From the NCBI GenBank assembly GCA_963788325.1, contig CAWBGJ010000014.1, positions 372,001 through 436,000 on the forward strand: DNA of 64,000 bases, written 5' to 3'. The notes below the pieces were generated by a model, which was not told the DNA's origin, searched no databases, and saw nothing but the letters and a program-made list of their open reading frames with translations. The translations under genes and the position numbers were made by a program. The stretch comes from Prado023 sp963788325 (GTDB lineage: Bacteria; Actinomycetota; Actinomycetes; S36-B12; CAIYMF01). Positions 32,870-42,400 of this stretch are shown here, piece by piece (within the stretch, counting starts at the first letter, position 1; the number at the start of each line of letters is the position of its first letter).

Positions 32870-33825
32870 ACCATCTGATCGCAACAATCAGCTTGGTGGC
32901 AGCGGCCGTTGTACTCGCAGCGGCGCCGGCTCAGGCAGGTGACCCAGTATCGCTACACCCAGTCGCGACGAGCCCCGGAGGCGGCGCCGATGTGGTGCTG
33001 CATCCCACCGACCCCGGCTCTGCGGGTGGCTCCAGCGGAGCCGGGTCAACGTCTGCCGGGGGCCGATCATCCGGGACTCGCACCTGCACCTACCTCGGCA
33101 ACGAGATCGACTGCACATCCGCGGAAGGGGTGTGGTCCAGCGAACGACAGTGCTTTGTTCAGCGCATGTCCCCACAGCCCGCGCTGGATCTCGCCATCTG
33201 GGATGGTCACGCCGATGGCGCGATCTACACCTGCCGCCAGCCCGTCGTCGGGGGTGGGCGCTTCGGTGTCGTCGTCGGCTCGGGGACGCATTTCTGGGCG
33301 CCGGACGCAGGCTCCACGGGCGCCCCGGTGCTGGTGGATCCGGTCACCCTCGCCGAGGAAGCGATCGACAGGATGCGCCTCGTCGGCGTACGGCCGGGCG
33401 CCACGCCCCTGGACCCCGCAGCCCCGGGCGTGGTCGGCATCCAGACGTGGCTGTGGGTCGACAACGCCGGGGCCGACTCCTTCGGACCGATCACCCGCAC
33501 GGCGACCGCCGGTTCGGTGTCCGTGACTGCCACTGCGAAGGTGACCAAGGTGGTCTGGGACATGGGCGACGGTGCAGAGGTGACCTGCCGCGACACGGGC
33601 ACCGAATGGACCCGTGCCGACGGCGCCGACGACTCCCCCACCTGCGGGCACACCTACCTGGCCGACTCGCGCGCCGAACCCGACGGGGCCTACCAGGTGC
33701 GCGCCACCACCCATTGGACGGTCGACTGGGACGGAGCCGGGCAGTCCGGCACGATCCGATTCACCCTCACCGGTCCGCCCCGGGCGATGCCCGTCGTCGA
33801 GCTCCACGCACTACGGACCCGCTGA
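32863..33825 (+). CDS. Secreted protein with PKD-like C-terminal domain
   Basis: A 320-residue protein with signal peptide (MLNHLIATISLVAAAVVLAA, cleavage after AQA near residue 25). A Gly/Ser-rich linker is followed by a Cys-containing region (RTCTYLGNEIDCTSAEGVWS) and a C-terminal domain with WDMGDGAEVTCRDTGTEW, the WDFGDG-like core of PKD folds. Several conserved Cys suggest disulfides outside the cell. It overlaps the lipoprotein stop by seven bases; the two probably act together at the cell surface. The function is unknown. Confidence 0.78.
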   Translation: MLNHLIATISLVAAAVVLAAAPAQAGDPVSLHPVATSPGGGADVVLHPTDPGSAGGSSGAGSTSAGGRSSGTRTCTYLGNEIDCTSAEGVWSSERQCFVQRMSPQPALDLAIWDGHADGAIYTCRQPVVGGGRFGVVVGSGTHFWAPDAGSTGAPVLVDPVTLAEEAIDRMRLVGVRPGATPLDPAAPGVVGIQTWLWVDNAGADSFGPITRTATAGSVSVTATAKVTKVVWDMGDGAEVTCRDTGTEWTRADGADDSPTCGHTYLADSRAEPDGAYQVRATTHWTVDWDGAGQSGTIRFTLTGPPRAMPVVELHALRTR

Positions 33826-33905
33826 GCCACCCCGCTCAGTCTGCTGTCGACACGGCGTTCAGGGCAGGATGGCACCGCCGGACTCCGACGGGCCAGGAGG
33901 ATGTC

Positions 33906-33980
33906 ATGAAGGTCGTCCTCAAGCGCACGCGGACTCACCCGCGAGTGAGCGATCGCGCTCATCGGATGGACCGCCCGTGA
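33906..33980 (+). CDS. 24-codon upstream ORF coupled to sulP
   Basis: ATG to TGA encoding MKVVLKRTRTHPRVSDRAHR and four more residues. It has an excellent ribosome site (AGGAGG, about four bases upstream) and its TGA overlaps the sulP GTG (GTGA). The peptide is very basic and has no Cys, unlike the Cys-rich attenuator peptides of mycobacterial sulfur genes. It may be a translational coupling leader, or sulP may be read only through it. Confidence 0.45.
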   Translation: MKVVLKRTRTHPRVSDRAHRMDRP

Positions 33981-35801
33981 CCGGCACCCGAGCCCCCGAC
34001 GCACCTGGGTCCCCGACGCTCAAGGCCCGGATCGCGCCGTACTTCCCGATCCTGACCTGGCTGCCCCACTACAACCGCGCCTGGTGGTCCAAGGATGCGA
34101 TCGCCGGGCTGACCCTCTGGGGCCTGCTGGTGCCCGAGGGCATGGCCTACGCCGGGATCGCCGACCTCCCACCGGAGGCGGGCCTGTACACGCTGGTCGT
34201 GTCGCTGTTCGTCTACGCCCTGATGGGGACCTCGCCGCACCTTTCCGTCGGGCCCACCTCGGCGACCTCCGCGCTGCTCGCTTCCTCCGTGGCGGGGATC
34301 GTGGTGGTGGGCGTGGCCGAGGGCGACTCCAGCGGCGCGACGTACCAGGCCAACGCCGCCGCCTTCGTCCTCGTGGTCGGCCTGGTGTTCCTGATCGCCA
34401 GCGTCCTGCGCCTGGGCTACATCACGCAGTTCCTCTCCAAGCCGGTCATGGACGGCTTCGTGATGGGCATCGCCCTCTACGTGGCCGTCGGTCAGTTGAA
34501 CAAGATCTTCGGGGTCGAGAAGCCCGAGGGGAACACCGTCGAGAAGTTCGTGGGGATCATCCGGGAACTCCCGAGCGCCAACTGGACCACCTTCGCCGTC
34601 GCGGCGATCTCCCTGGCCCTGCTCTTCGCGCTGCCCGCCATCGACGGGAGGATCCCGGCCGGGCTGATCGTCCTCTTCGGGTCGATCCTGATCAGCGACT
34701 CCCTGGACCTCACCGGCACGCACGGGGTCGAGACCGTGGGCCTGCTGCCGCAGGGGCTCCCCTCGATGGACTTCACTGCGATCCCGCTGCGCACCTACTT
34801 CGCGATGGTCCTCCCAGCGATCGGGGTCTTCCTCGTCGCCTACAGCGAGGCGCTCGGGGTGGCTCGGGAGTTCGGCGACAAGCACGGCTACGAGGTCGAC
34901 GCCGACCAGGAGCTCACGGCCCACGCCGCCACCAACATCGTGAGCTCGTTCTTCGGAGGCATGATCGCCGCCGGCGGCATGTCGGGCTCGGCGGTCAAGG
35001 AGGGCGCCGGCGCCCGGACCCAGGTCTCGAACCTGATCGCGTGGGCAGCCACCCTGCTCACGCTGCTGTTCCTGACTCCCCTGTTCGACACGCTGCCCGA
35101 GGCCGTCCTGGGCGCCCTGATCATCCATGCCCTCTGGCACATCCTGACCTCCCGCAAGCTGCGCACCCTGCGCCGTGAGTCCAAGACGGAGTTCTGGTTC
35201 GGGCTGCTCGCGATGCTGGGCGTCGTGCTGATCGGGGTCCTCGAGGGCATGCTGATCGGGATCCTCGCCTCCTTGGTCTACTTCATCTACCGGACCAGTC
35301 GGCCCCGTCTGGCCTCGCTTGGCCGGCTACCCGGGATGCCCGGCGCCTACGGCGACGTCGCCACGCACCCTGAGTGCGCGCCGGTGCCGGGGGTCCTGAT
35401 CCTGCGCCTGTTCGGCGAGTTGTACTACGCCAACGCGCTCACGGTCCGCGACGAGATGCGCGCTCGGATCCAGGCCTCCGAGACCCCGATCCGGGCGGTC
35501 ATCCTGGAGGTGGGGGATCAGGACTCGATGGACCTGACCACCGCGCGCGTCCTGCATCGGTTGGGCGGGCGGCTTGGCTGATCACGGCATCGCCCTCTAC
35601 TTGACCGACGTGCAGACCCCTGTCCTGGAGTTCCTCCATTCAGTGGGCATGTCCGACGTGGTGGCCGACGAGCGCATCTACCCGACGATCGAACTGGCGG
35701 TGCAGCACGTCGAGGCCAAGTTCCGGGCTCAGGGCGACCCGTCCGACAGCCCACCCCCGCTCCCCGGCACTGGCAGGACCGGGAGCCAGCCGACCCCCTA
35801 G
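33977..35801 (+). CDS. SulP family anion transporter with STAS domain (frameshifted near 35574)
   Basis: A transporter of about 607 residues: 10-14 membrane segments then a cytoplasmic STAS domain. Family motifs include LLVPEGMAYAGIADLPPEAG, HLSVGPTSATSALLA and GGMIAAGGMSGSAVKEGAGA. The main frame ends early in the STAS domain at LHRLGGRLG. The domain continues in the next frame as LADHGIALYLTDVQTPVLEF and runs to 35801. One extra T in CGGCTTGG accounts for the shift. The substrate (sulfate, bicarbonate or other) cannot be told. The GTG start overlaps the small ORF upstream. Confidence 0.88.
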
Positions 35802-36111
35802 GCGGGCTCGGCTCGGTTCGCCGGGTTCTGGTCGATAGGGCCCACCTCGGCGGGACGTCGGGCGCGATACGCGCTCCGAGTGGTGGAACCGGGGCAGCGG
35901 CGGAGCCCAGGTTCCACCACAACCCGGCGAGCCACGGCGGTCGCCGAGCCGCGAGCCGCTCTTTCGACCAGAGGTCGGCGTTCCGACCACGAGCCGACGA
36001 GTCATGCGCCGTCCGCGTGGTCGCGCGGCCTGCCCACCGGCCGGCTGCACGCGTCGCGCGACCCGCCCGGGCCGCCCACCGCGCACAGGGACCTGGGGGT
36101 GCGCGGCCCGG
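35802..36111. other. Intergenic region between convergent sulP and SDR genes
   Basis: 310 bases without a credible gene. It holds the hairpin at 35880-35920 and a smaller one at 35973-35988 (GGTCGG, loop CGTT, CCGACC). Confidence 0.6.
35880..35920. terminator. Strong hairpin between convergent genes
   Basis: GTGGTGGAACC and GGTTCCACCAC are perfectly complementary 11-base arms. Inside them GGGC and GCCC can pair further around a GCGGCGGA loop region. It is suited to act as a bidirectional terminator for sulP and the SDR gene. Confidence 0.6.
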
Positions 36112-36909
36112 TCATGCCAACAGGTCCTTCATCTGCTTCTGGATCAGGTGCGTCGCCTGCCGCGGGGCGATCCTGGTGGCCGCGTTCATGAGCCGCGAGT
36201 CCCGGCCCACGTAGACGTGCAGCTTTCCGGCCTCGATCCCGTCCACGATGATCCGGGCGGCATCCGGCGCGGAGGTGGTCCGGGCACTGGTGGCCGCGTC
36301 CTCCATGCCCGGGATCGACACACCGGAGTTGGTCGTGATGTTCGTCGCCACCGCCCCGGGCATGATCACCGAGACGCCGACATTGGTGTCCAGCAACTCC
36401 GCGTAGAGCCCCTCGGTGAGCAGCTTGACTGCAGCCTTCGACGCCCCGTACATGACCTGCCCGGGCACCGGCAGGAAGCCGCCCATGCTCGAGACGTTGG
36501 CCAGGTGCGCCTCCGGGCGCTCCTTGAGCAGCGGCAGGAACGCCTTGACCATGTGGATCGTGCCCATCAGGTTGATGCTCAGGACCCGCTCGATGGTCTC
36601 GTAGTCGAGTTCCTCGATCGTGATGAACGGCTGGATGATCCCGGCGTTGTTGACCAGCCCGTCGACGTGGCCGTGCCGCGCGATGACCTCCTCGGGCAGG
36701 GCCCCAGTGGCAGCACGGTCGGTGATGTCGACCAGGTGCGTCGAGATCCGCTCCCCCGCCGCGGCCAGGCGCGCGGTCTCCTCGAGACCGTCCGGCCGGA
36801 CGTCCACGGCAGCCACCCGGGCGCCGCGCCGCAGCAGTTCCAGGCTGACCTCCCGGCCCATGCCACTGCCGGCCCCCGTGACGACGACCACCTTGCCGCG
36901 AACCTTCAT
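36112..36909 (-). CDS. Short-chain dehydrogenase/reductase
   Basis: A 265-residue classical SDR. It has VVVTGAGSGMGREVSLELLR (nucleotide loop), DVRP after beta-2, GLVNNAGIIQPF, NVSSMGGFLPVPG with the catalytic Ser and YGASKAAVKLLTEGL with Tyr and Lys. The C-terminal segment with HVYVGRDSRLMNAATRI is typical of actinobacterial SDRs of unknown substrate. AGGAAGGTG precedes the ATG at 36909; the longer frame is not used. Confidence 0.9.
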   Translation of the reverse strand: MKVRGKVVVVTGAGSGMGREVSLELLRRGARVAAVDVRPDGLEETARLAAAGERISTHLVDITDRAATGALPEEVIARHGHVDGLVNNAGIIQPFITIEELDYETIERVLSINLMGTIHMVKAFLPLLKERPEAHLANVSSMGGFLPVPGQVMYGASKAAVKLLTEGLYAELLDTNVGVSVIMPGAVATNITTNSGVSIPGMEDAATSARTTSAPDAARIIVDGIEAGKLHVYVGRDSRLMNAATRIAPRQATHLIQKQMKDLLA

Positions 36910-37010
36910 CACTGGCACCTTCCTGTGCACGGAGCCGGACAGTCCCATCCTGCCCGCCGGGCACATCCGATCCCCGCTCAGGTGGCTCCCCCGGCCGCTA
37001 CGGTCCCGCG

Positions 37011-37532
37011 TCAGGGCGTGCTGCCGACCGACTCCACGTCGACGACCACTTCATTGTGCCGGAGGAACGGCGGGATGAACGGGGCGTTGAAGCGGGCCAG
37101 CCGCACCGGCCCCACGGGCGCCCACGCAGTGCCGGCCAGGCCCGTGAGCAGTTGCGCGCCACGTCGATCGAGGTCCCGCGCGTTGCCCGAGCCAGAGAAG
37201 CGCAGCGCGGCGGCGGTCCGCGCGGGCACCACGCGCAACCGCACCCGATCGTCACCCGGCGCGGGAAGCGACTCCGGCGAACGACCGGCCGGCATGACGA
37301 AGGCGACAGCGTGCCCCTGCTCCCCCGCATCCTGGCCCGGGGTCTGCAGGACCGGGGCGGTCATCGCCACCTTGCCCCCCTGGATGTAGCCGAACAGCGG
37401 CCGGAAACCCTTGCTGCCCGCGGCGTCGAAGTCTCCGTCGACGACGACCTCGGCCAGCGTGTGCTCGGGATAGGACCTGATCTCGACATCGGCGAGGCGC
37501 TCCACGACGGTGAACTCCTGCTGCTCGGTCAT
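37011..37532 (-). CDS. SOUL family heme-binding protein
   Basis: A 173-residue SOUL/HBP fold protein. It starts EFTVVERLADVEIRSYPEHT and contains GFRPLFGYIQGGKVAMTAPV, the KIAMTAPV signature of the family, then PARTAAALRFSG and a hydrophobic C-terminal FNAPFIPPFLRHNEV, which matches the family's closing motif. Members bind heme or tetrapyrroles in the cytoplasm; bacterial roles are unclear. It is a single gene between the SDR and TetR genes, all on the minus strand. Confidence 0.9.
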   Translation of the reverse strand: MTEQQEFTVVERLADVEIRSYPEHTLAEVVVDGDFDAAGSKGFRPLFGYIQGGKVAMTAPVLQTPGQDAGEQGHAVAFVMPAGRSPESLPAPGDDRVRLRVVPARTAAALRFSGSGNARDLDRRGAQLLTGLAGTAWAPVGPVRLARFNAPFIPPFLRHNEVVVDVESVGSTP

Positions 37533-37604
37533 GCCCCAGTGTGCGTCGCGCGGGCACCTGCCGCAGCGCGGGCCGGCCTCGTGGCGCGCCGGCAGGCCGA
37601 CCAC

Positions 37605-38294
37605 TCAGCGCGGACTGCCGGGGCCCCGCCCCCGCCGCGCGCGACCCAGGCCCTCGAGGATCAGGTCCAGGCCGAAGTCGAACTCGTCGCCGAAGTCGTA
37701 CCCCGGAGCCAGGACGTGGTCCATGGTGAGCTCGGCCAGGTACGGGTACTGCTCGGCGGGGAACTGGGCCAGGACGTCGCTGGCCAGCGCAGCGGTCTCC
37801 TCGGGAGTGGAGAACGGGAGATTCGCCTCCTCCATGGCGAAGCCGTACATGAACGCGTCCAGCAGTGCGATCGCGTGGGCGGCCATCGCCACGCTGAACC
37901 CGGACGTCCGCAGCGCCCCGAGGACCGCGTCGTGGTGGCGCAGCGTCGCCGGGCCCGGCACGGTCCGAGTCTCCATGAGCGGGATGGCCCACGGGTGCCG
38001 ATCGAGCACCGCGCGCCCCGAGGCGGTCCGGGCCCGCAACGACGTGCGCCAGTCCGCGCCGAGCTCAGGCACCTCGATCTCGGCGAAGACGAGGTCGACC
38101 ATCCCGTCGATGATCTGCTCCTTGTTGGCCACGTGGTGGTAGATCGACATCGCTTCGACCTCGAGTCGCTCCGCGAGCCGACGCATCGTCACGCCCGCCA
38201 TCCCGTCGGCATCAGCCAGTGCGACCGCCTCGGTGAACACGCGCTGAGCGCTCAAGGGGCTGCGCACCCGGGGGCCCGGTTCGCCAGACGCCAT
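37605..38294 (-). CDS. TetR family transcriptional regulator
   Basis: A 229-residue repressor. The helix-turn-helix region covers about residues 15-60 (AVALADADGMAGVTMRRLAE followed by EAMSIYHHVANKEQIID). The C-terminal TetR_C-like domain (GRAVLDRHPWAIPLM ... DAFMYGFAMEEANLPF) binds a small hydrophobic effector. The ATG at 38294 has GGAGG five bases upstream; the TTG one codon earlier is rejected. It is divergent from an MDR oxidoreductase with a clear palindromic operator between them, so it most likely represses that gene and perhaps itself. Confidence 0.93.
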   Translation of the reverse strand: MASGEPGPRVRSPLSAQRVFTEAVALADADGMAGVTMRRLAERLEVEAMSIYHHVANKEQIIDGMVDLVFAEIEVPELGADWRTSLRARTASGRAVLDRHPWAIPLMETRTVPGPATLRHHDAVLGALRTSGFSVAMAAHAIALLDAFMYGFAMEEANLPFSTPEETAALASDVLAQFPAEQYPYLAELTMDHVLAPGYDFGDEFDFGLDLILEGLGRARRGRGPGSPR

Positions 38295-38315
38295 CAATTC
38301 CTCCTCGTCGACCGG

Positions 38316-38352
38316 TTGACAACCTTACGCTGTACGTTTACCTTACACCGTA
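38316..38352 (+). promoter_or_regulatory. Promoter and TetR operator of the MDR gene
   Basis: TTGACA (38316-38321) and TACCTT (38339-38344) are spaced by 17 bases and predict a start at the ATG at 38352, so the transcript is leaderless. TACGCTGTA (38326-38334) and TACACCGTA (38344-38352) form an inverted repeat with a 9-base spacer across the -10 box. Confidence 0.7.
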
Positions 38353-39377
38353 TGTCCAACCCACGTCAGACACCCCGTCCACAGACCATGACCGCCCTCA
38401 CCCGCACCGAGTACGGCTCCGCGGACGTGCTGCGAGTCGTCCAGCGCCGGGTGCCCGAGATCGCGCCGGACGAAGTGTTGGTCAACGTCCATGCCACGGG
38501 CCTGGACCGCGGGGCCTGGCACCTGATGGCGGGACAGCCGTACCTGGTCCGGCCCGTCTTCGGCCTGCGCGCCCCGAAGGATCCGGCCCTGGGCCTGGAT
38601 CTCGCCGGAGTCGTGGAGTCCGTCGGCGCGCAGGTCAGCGACTTCGCCCCGGGCGACGCGGTCTTCGGCATCGGCCGCGGAGCGTTCGCCCAGTACGCCG
38701 CCGCCCCGGCCCGCAAGCTCGCCCCGATGCCGCAGCGCATGACTTTCGAACAGGCTGCCGCTGTGCCGGTGTCGGGCCTCACCGCACTGCAGGCCGTCCG
38801 CGACCGGGGCAAGGTGCAGCCCGGTCAGCGCGTGCTGGTGATCGGCGCCTCCGGCGGTGTCGGGAGCTTCGCGGTGCAGATCGCCAAGGGCACAGGCGCC
38901 GAGGTGACCGGGGTGTGCCGCACGGACAAGGTCGACCTGGTGCGCTCCCTGGGCGCCGACCACGTGATCGACTACACCCACGAGCCGATCACGGCCGGCC
39001 GCGCGGGCTACGACGTCATCCTCGACATCGGCGGGGGTCGGTCGATCCGGGAGTTGCGCAGCGCGTTGCAGCCGACCGGCACGCTGGTGATCGTCGGCGC
39101 CGAGGGCGGCGGACCGTGGTTCGGCGGGATGCAGCGCCAGCTGCTCGCGACCATGCTCTCGCCGTTCGTCCGCCAGCGTCTGGGCACATTCCTGTCCAGC
39201 GAGAACGCCAAGGATCTCCACGAGTTGCGGGCGCTGATCGACGCCGGCACGCTCACCTCGGCGGTGGATCGAGTCTGCACGTTGGCCGATCTGCCAGCCG
39301 CCATGCGCGATCTGGAGGCCGGGCGCGTCCGGGGCAAGATCGTCGCCACCCCGTGGCCAAGCGCCACGGCCGGCTGA
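38352..39377 (+). CDS. Zinc-independent MDR oxidoreductase (quinone-oxidoreductase-like)
   Basis: A 341-residue medium-chain reductase. The GroES-like domain runs from residue 14 (MTALTRTEYGSADVLRVVQR) and includes LGLDLAGVVESVG. The NADPH domain has VLVIGASGGVGSFAVQIAKG and CRTDKVDLVRSLGADHVIDY. It lacks the Cys set of zinc enzymes. It resembles NAD(P)-dependent enone or quinone reductases induced by electrophiles. The start at 38352 fits the predicted leaderless promoter; MTALTRTEY at 38388 is the alternative. Expression is probably controlled by the divergent TetR protein. Confidence 0.9.
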   Translation: MSNPRQTPRPQTMTALTRTEYGSADVLRVVQRRVPEIAPDEVLVNVHATGLDRGAWHLMAGQPYLVRPVFGLRAPKDPALGLDLAGVVESVGAQVSDFAPGDAVFGIGRGAFAQYAAAPARKLAPMPQRMTFEQAAAVPVSGLTALQAVRDRGKVQPGQRVLVIGASGGVGSFAVQIAKGTGAEVTGVCRTDKVDLVRSLGADHVIDYTHEPITAGRAGYDVILDIGGGRSIRELRSALQPTGTLVIVGAEGGGPWFGGMQRQLLATMLSPFVRQRLGTFLSSENAKDLHELRALIDAGTLTSAVDRVCTLADLPAAMRDLEAGRVRGKIVATPWPSATAG

Positions 39378-39448
39378 GCCACGGCCGACGGGCCGCCGCA
39401 GCAGACCGACAGTGGCCCTCACGCCGGAAACAGGCAAGGATCGGATCC

Positions 39449-42400
39449 ATGCCTGATCATCAGAACGCCGCCATCAACCTCCGCCTGGCCCAGCTCGGCC
39501 TGCCCCTCCCGGACGGGTTCGAGGACACCGAGTCGGCGATCCTGGCCGGCCCGATCCTGGCCCGCCAGCGCGAGCTGAGCCGTCGGCTGGCCGACCGCCT
39601 CTGCGCCGCCGACGGTCGCATCCAGGACTTCCTCGACGACTACCTGTCCGAGACGGGCGAGCAACCCGAGCTCCCCCACCGGACCTTCGTCCTCGACGAG
39701 GCGGGCATGGCCCGTGACCTCTCCCTGCCCTACGACGGCGACGACTTCAGCTCCCCGCTGCTCACCAGTTACCGGCTGGCCAACGGGATCCTGCACAACC
39801 CGGCCAACGACCGACGCACCACCGCGGGGGTGTTCCACATCGCAGAGGGCGGCCTGCCCATCCCCGACGACAAGATCGCGGTCCCGAAGCTGGCCTTCGC
39901 CCGCCTGCTGGCACTGGCCTTCGAGGCACCCGAGGTCGACAAGGTCCTGCCGTACACGGCCAACCAGCCCGAGCCCGCCGCATGCTTCGTCTCCCTGCTG
40001 CTGCGCCCGCTGGTCTCCCCCGAGGTCCCCGGCTACGTGCGCGAGAAGCGGATGGAGACCCGCTTCATCGTCCCCGGCGGCCTGGTCGCCAACCTCGACT
40101 TCGTGGAGGGGATCTTCGGCAACGGTGGGGACCCCTACCTGCCGGAGAACGATGCCTCGCTGGCCCCGGAGACCTGGACCGGCACCACCGGCTGCGTCAT
40201 CCTCGCCCCCCACCTGACCCGGGTCACCAAGAAGCAGCTCGGCCTGCCGCACGTGGACGACGCCACCGAGCGCCAGCGCCGGGACGGGGTCTGCTGGCAG
40301 GGCGAGGACGAGCTGTACAACAACGGCCAGGCGTTCAAGGTCTGCGCCCGTGATGCCCGGGGGGTGATCGTCACGGTGATCGCGGACAACTACTTCGGCT
40401 ACTGCAAGAAGGAGGTCAAGACCCAGATCTCCTACTCGGCCAACCTCTTCGGCAACGCCGAGGAGGAGCACGCCGGTGGGGCGCTGGTCTTCGCCAGCTA
40501 CAACCTCGGCCAGGAGTTCCTCGAGACCCTGAGCCTCGAGCCCGGCGCCAGCCCGGTCACCCTGGCCGACGTCGTGACCCGCGACCCGCGGCGGTTCGCC
40601 GCCCAGCCGCAGGGACATGCGGTGGACACAGAGCAGCCGCACATCGTGCTGGTGCCCGCCGGCGCGCACTACTCGATGCGCACCCTGTCGGTGTCGTGGA
40701 CCGGCTCGGACGGCCAGCGCGCCAGTATCCCGCTGCGCGCGGACAAGTCCTACCTGAGCCCGCACGGCTACCGCGTCACGATGGTCGCCCAGCCCAACGA
40801 CCCGACGGCCTGGCACCTGGTGGGGACCATGGCCGACCCGACGTCGTGCCACAAGCCGGCCACGGTGTCCGGCGGGGGCAAGTCCGAGATCTCCAAGGCG
40901 ATCACCGACGCCTTCATCTTCAGCTCGGCCTACGTGGCGGACTTCGACGCCGACATGGACGCAGTCGCAGCGATCCTTGAGGGCGACTTCTCCGACCGCT
41001 ACGCCGATCCGGCGCGCAACGGTCGCGACCACCGGCCGATCCTGTCCGAGGACCGTTCCATCGGCTCGGTGATCAAGCTGCTCACCCCGTCCGCGGCGTA
41101 CTCGGCGGCGTACAGCGAGTGGCTGGCCGACATCCCCGCCCACGTCAAGGAACTGGTCTACGTCGTCAAGCGCTCCTACCGGCCCGAGTGGGGCCAGGAC
41201 TGGCGCAGCCACTTCAGCGTGGTCATCATCGACGGCCGACCGGGCAACTCACTGCGCCTGGACGGCCAGAAGATCACGGTCAACATGCTGCGGGTCGGCT
41301 TCAACCCCGACGGGTCCTGGCGCCTGTTCGGCCTGCGTCACGACTTCGCCCCCGCGGTGAAGGTCCAGACCCAGGATGACATCACTGCGACGACCGTCGT
41401 GCCCGGCAACGTCCTGGGCCGGGACCCGAACCGCTCCTTCAAGCTCGTCGAGAACTGCGAGAGCCTGCTGTTCCAGCGCCCCGACGACGCGATCCACCGC
41501 GGCTACGACAAGCAAGCCGAGCGCGACCTGGCCACGCCCGGGACCTTCATCTCCAACTTCGCGCCGCTCACACGCGTGGACGCCATCGCCATGCGCGACG
41601 ACGCCGTGGCGTTCAGCAGGTTCACCGCCCCGATGGCCGACCTGATCAGCCATGCGGCTGACGCCGAGCCGGGCACCAGCCCCGCGTACTTCGTCAGCTC
41701 CGCCAACCCACGGATCGTCGGCGGGCTGCCCTCGAAGAACCCCCGCTACCTGCAGCCGCGCCCCGACCGCGCCCATCCGCAGGCCACCGCCGTGGCGCAG
41801 CTGTCCGCACGGCTGGCTCGCGGGCTGAGCGCCGACGCCCCCCTGCTCCAGCCGATCGACGTGGTGGCGGCCGGGCGGCGGAACAACCCGCCGGACGGGT
41901 CCGTGCCGCCGCTGTGCACGTTCAACCCGCTGCACTACCTGGAGCTCCCCGAGCTGTTCATGGAGTTCATCTCCTCGATGACCGGCAAGTCACCGTCCAC
42001 CACCGGGGCAGGTTCCGAGGGCGCCCTGACCAAGGGCCCGTTCAACGCCATGCCCGCGGTGCTGGACCTCAACTCCTCGCTGCTGTCCTACGCGCTCACG
42101 GGCTACGACGGCTGGCTGTCCAGCGCCGGGTACCTCGGGCCCAAGGTGCGGGTCGATCACGACATCTCCATGCTCATCCCCGAGCTGTTCGCCCGGATGA
42201 GCCCACAGGAGCGCGACGCCGCGCACCTGATCGCCGAGGGCTCACTGGAGCGGATCCGCGACTTCGAGCACGCCGGCCGGACCGTCGCGGCCAGCCGCCT
42301 CGGGTACCGGATCACCGAGGCCTTCGCGACCAAGTACCTCGGGCGGATCTTCCTGAACCCGCACGTGGTCCTCACCCCAGAGATGCTGCGCCCGGAGCTT

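Noticed and set aside
33906..33980. A Cys-sensing attenuator peptide for sulfur uptake
   Set aside because: The peptide contains no Cys codon.
35574..35801. A stand-alone small STAS protein
   Set aside because: It continues the SulP STAS domain exactly where the main frame ends; one extra T explains the split.
39419..41212. A 597-residue minus-strand frame over the PEPCK-like gene
   Set aside because: Antisense shadow with no domain; high GC suppresses stops.
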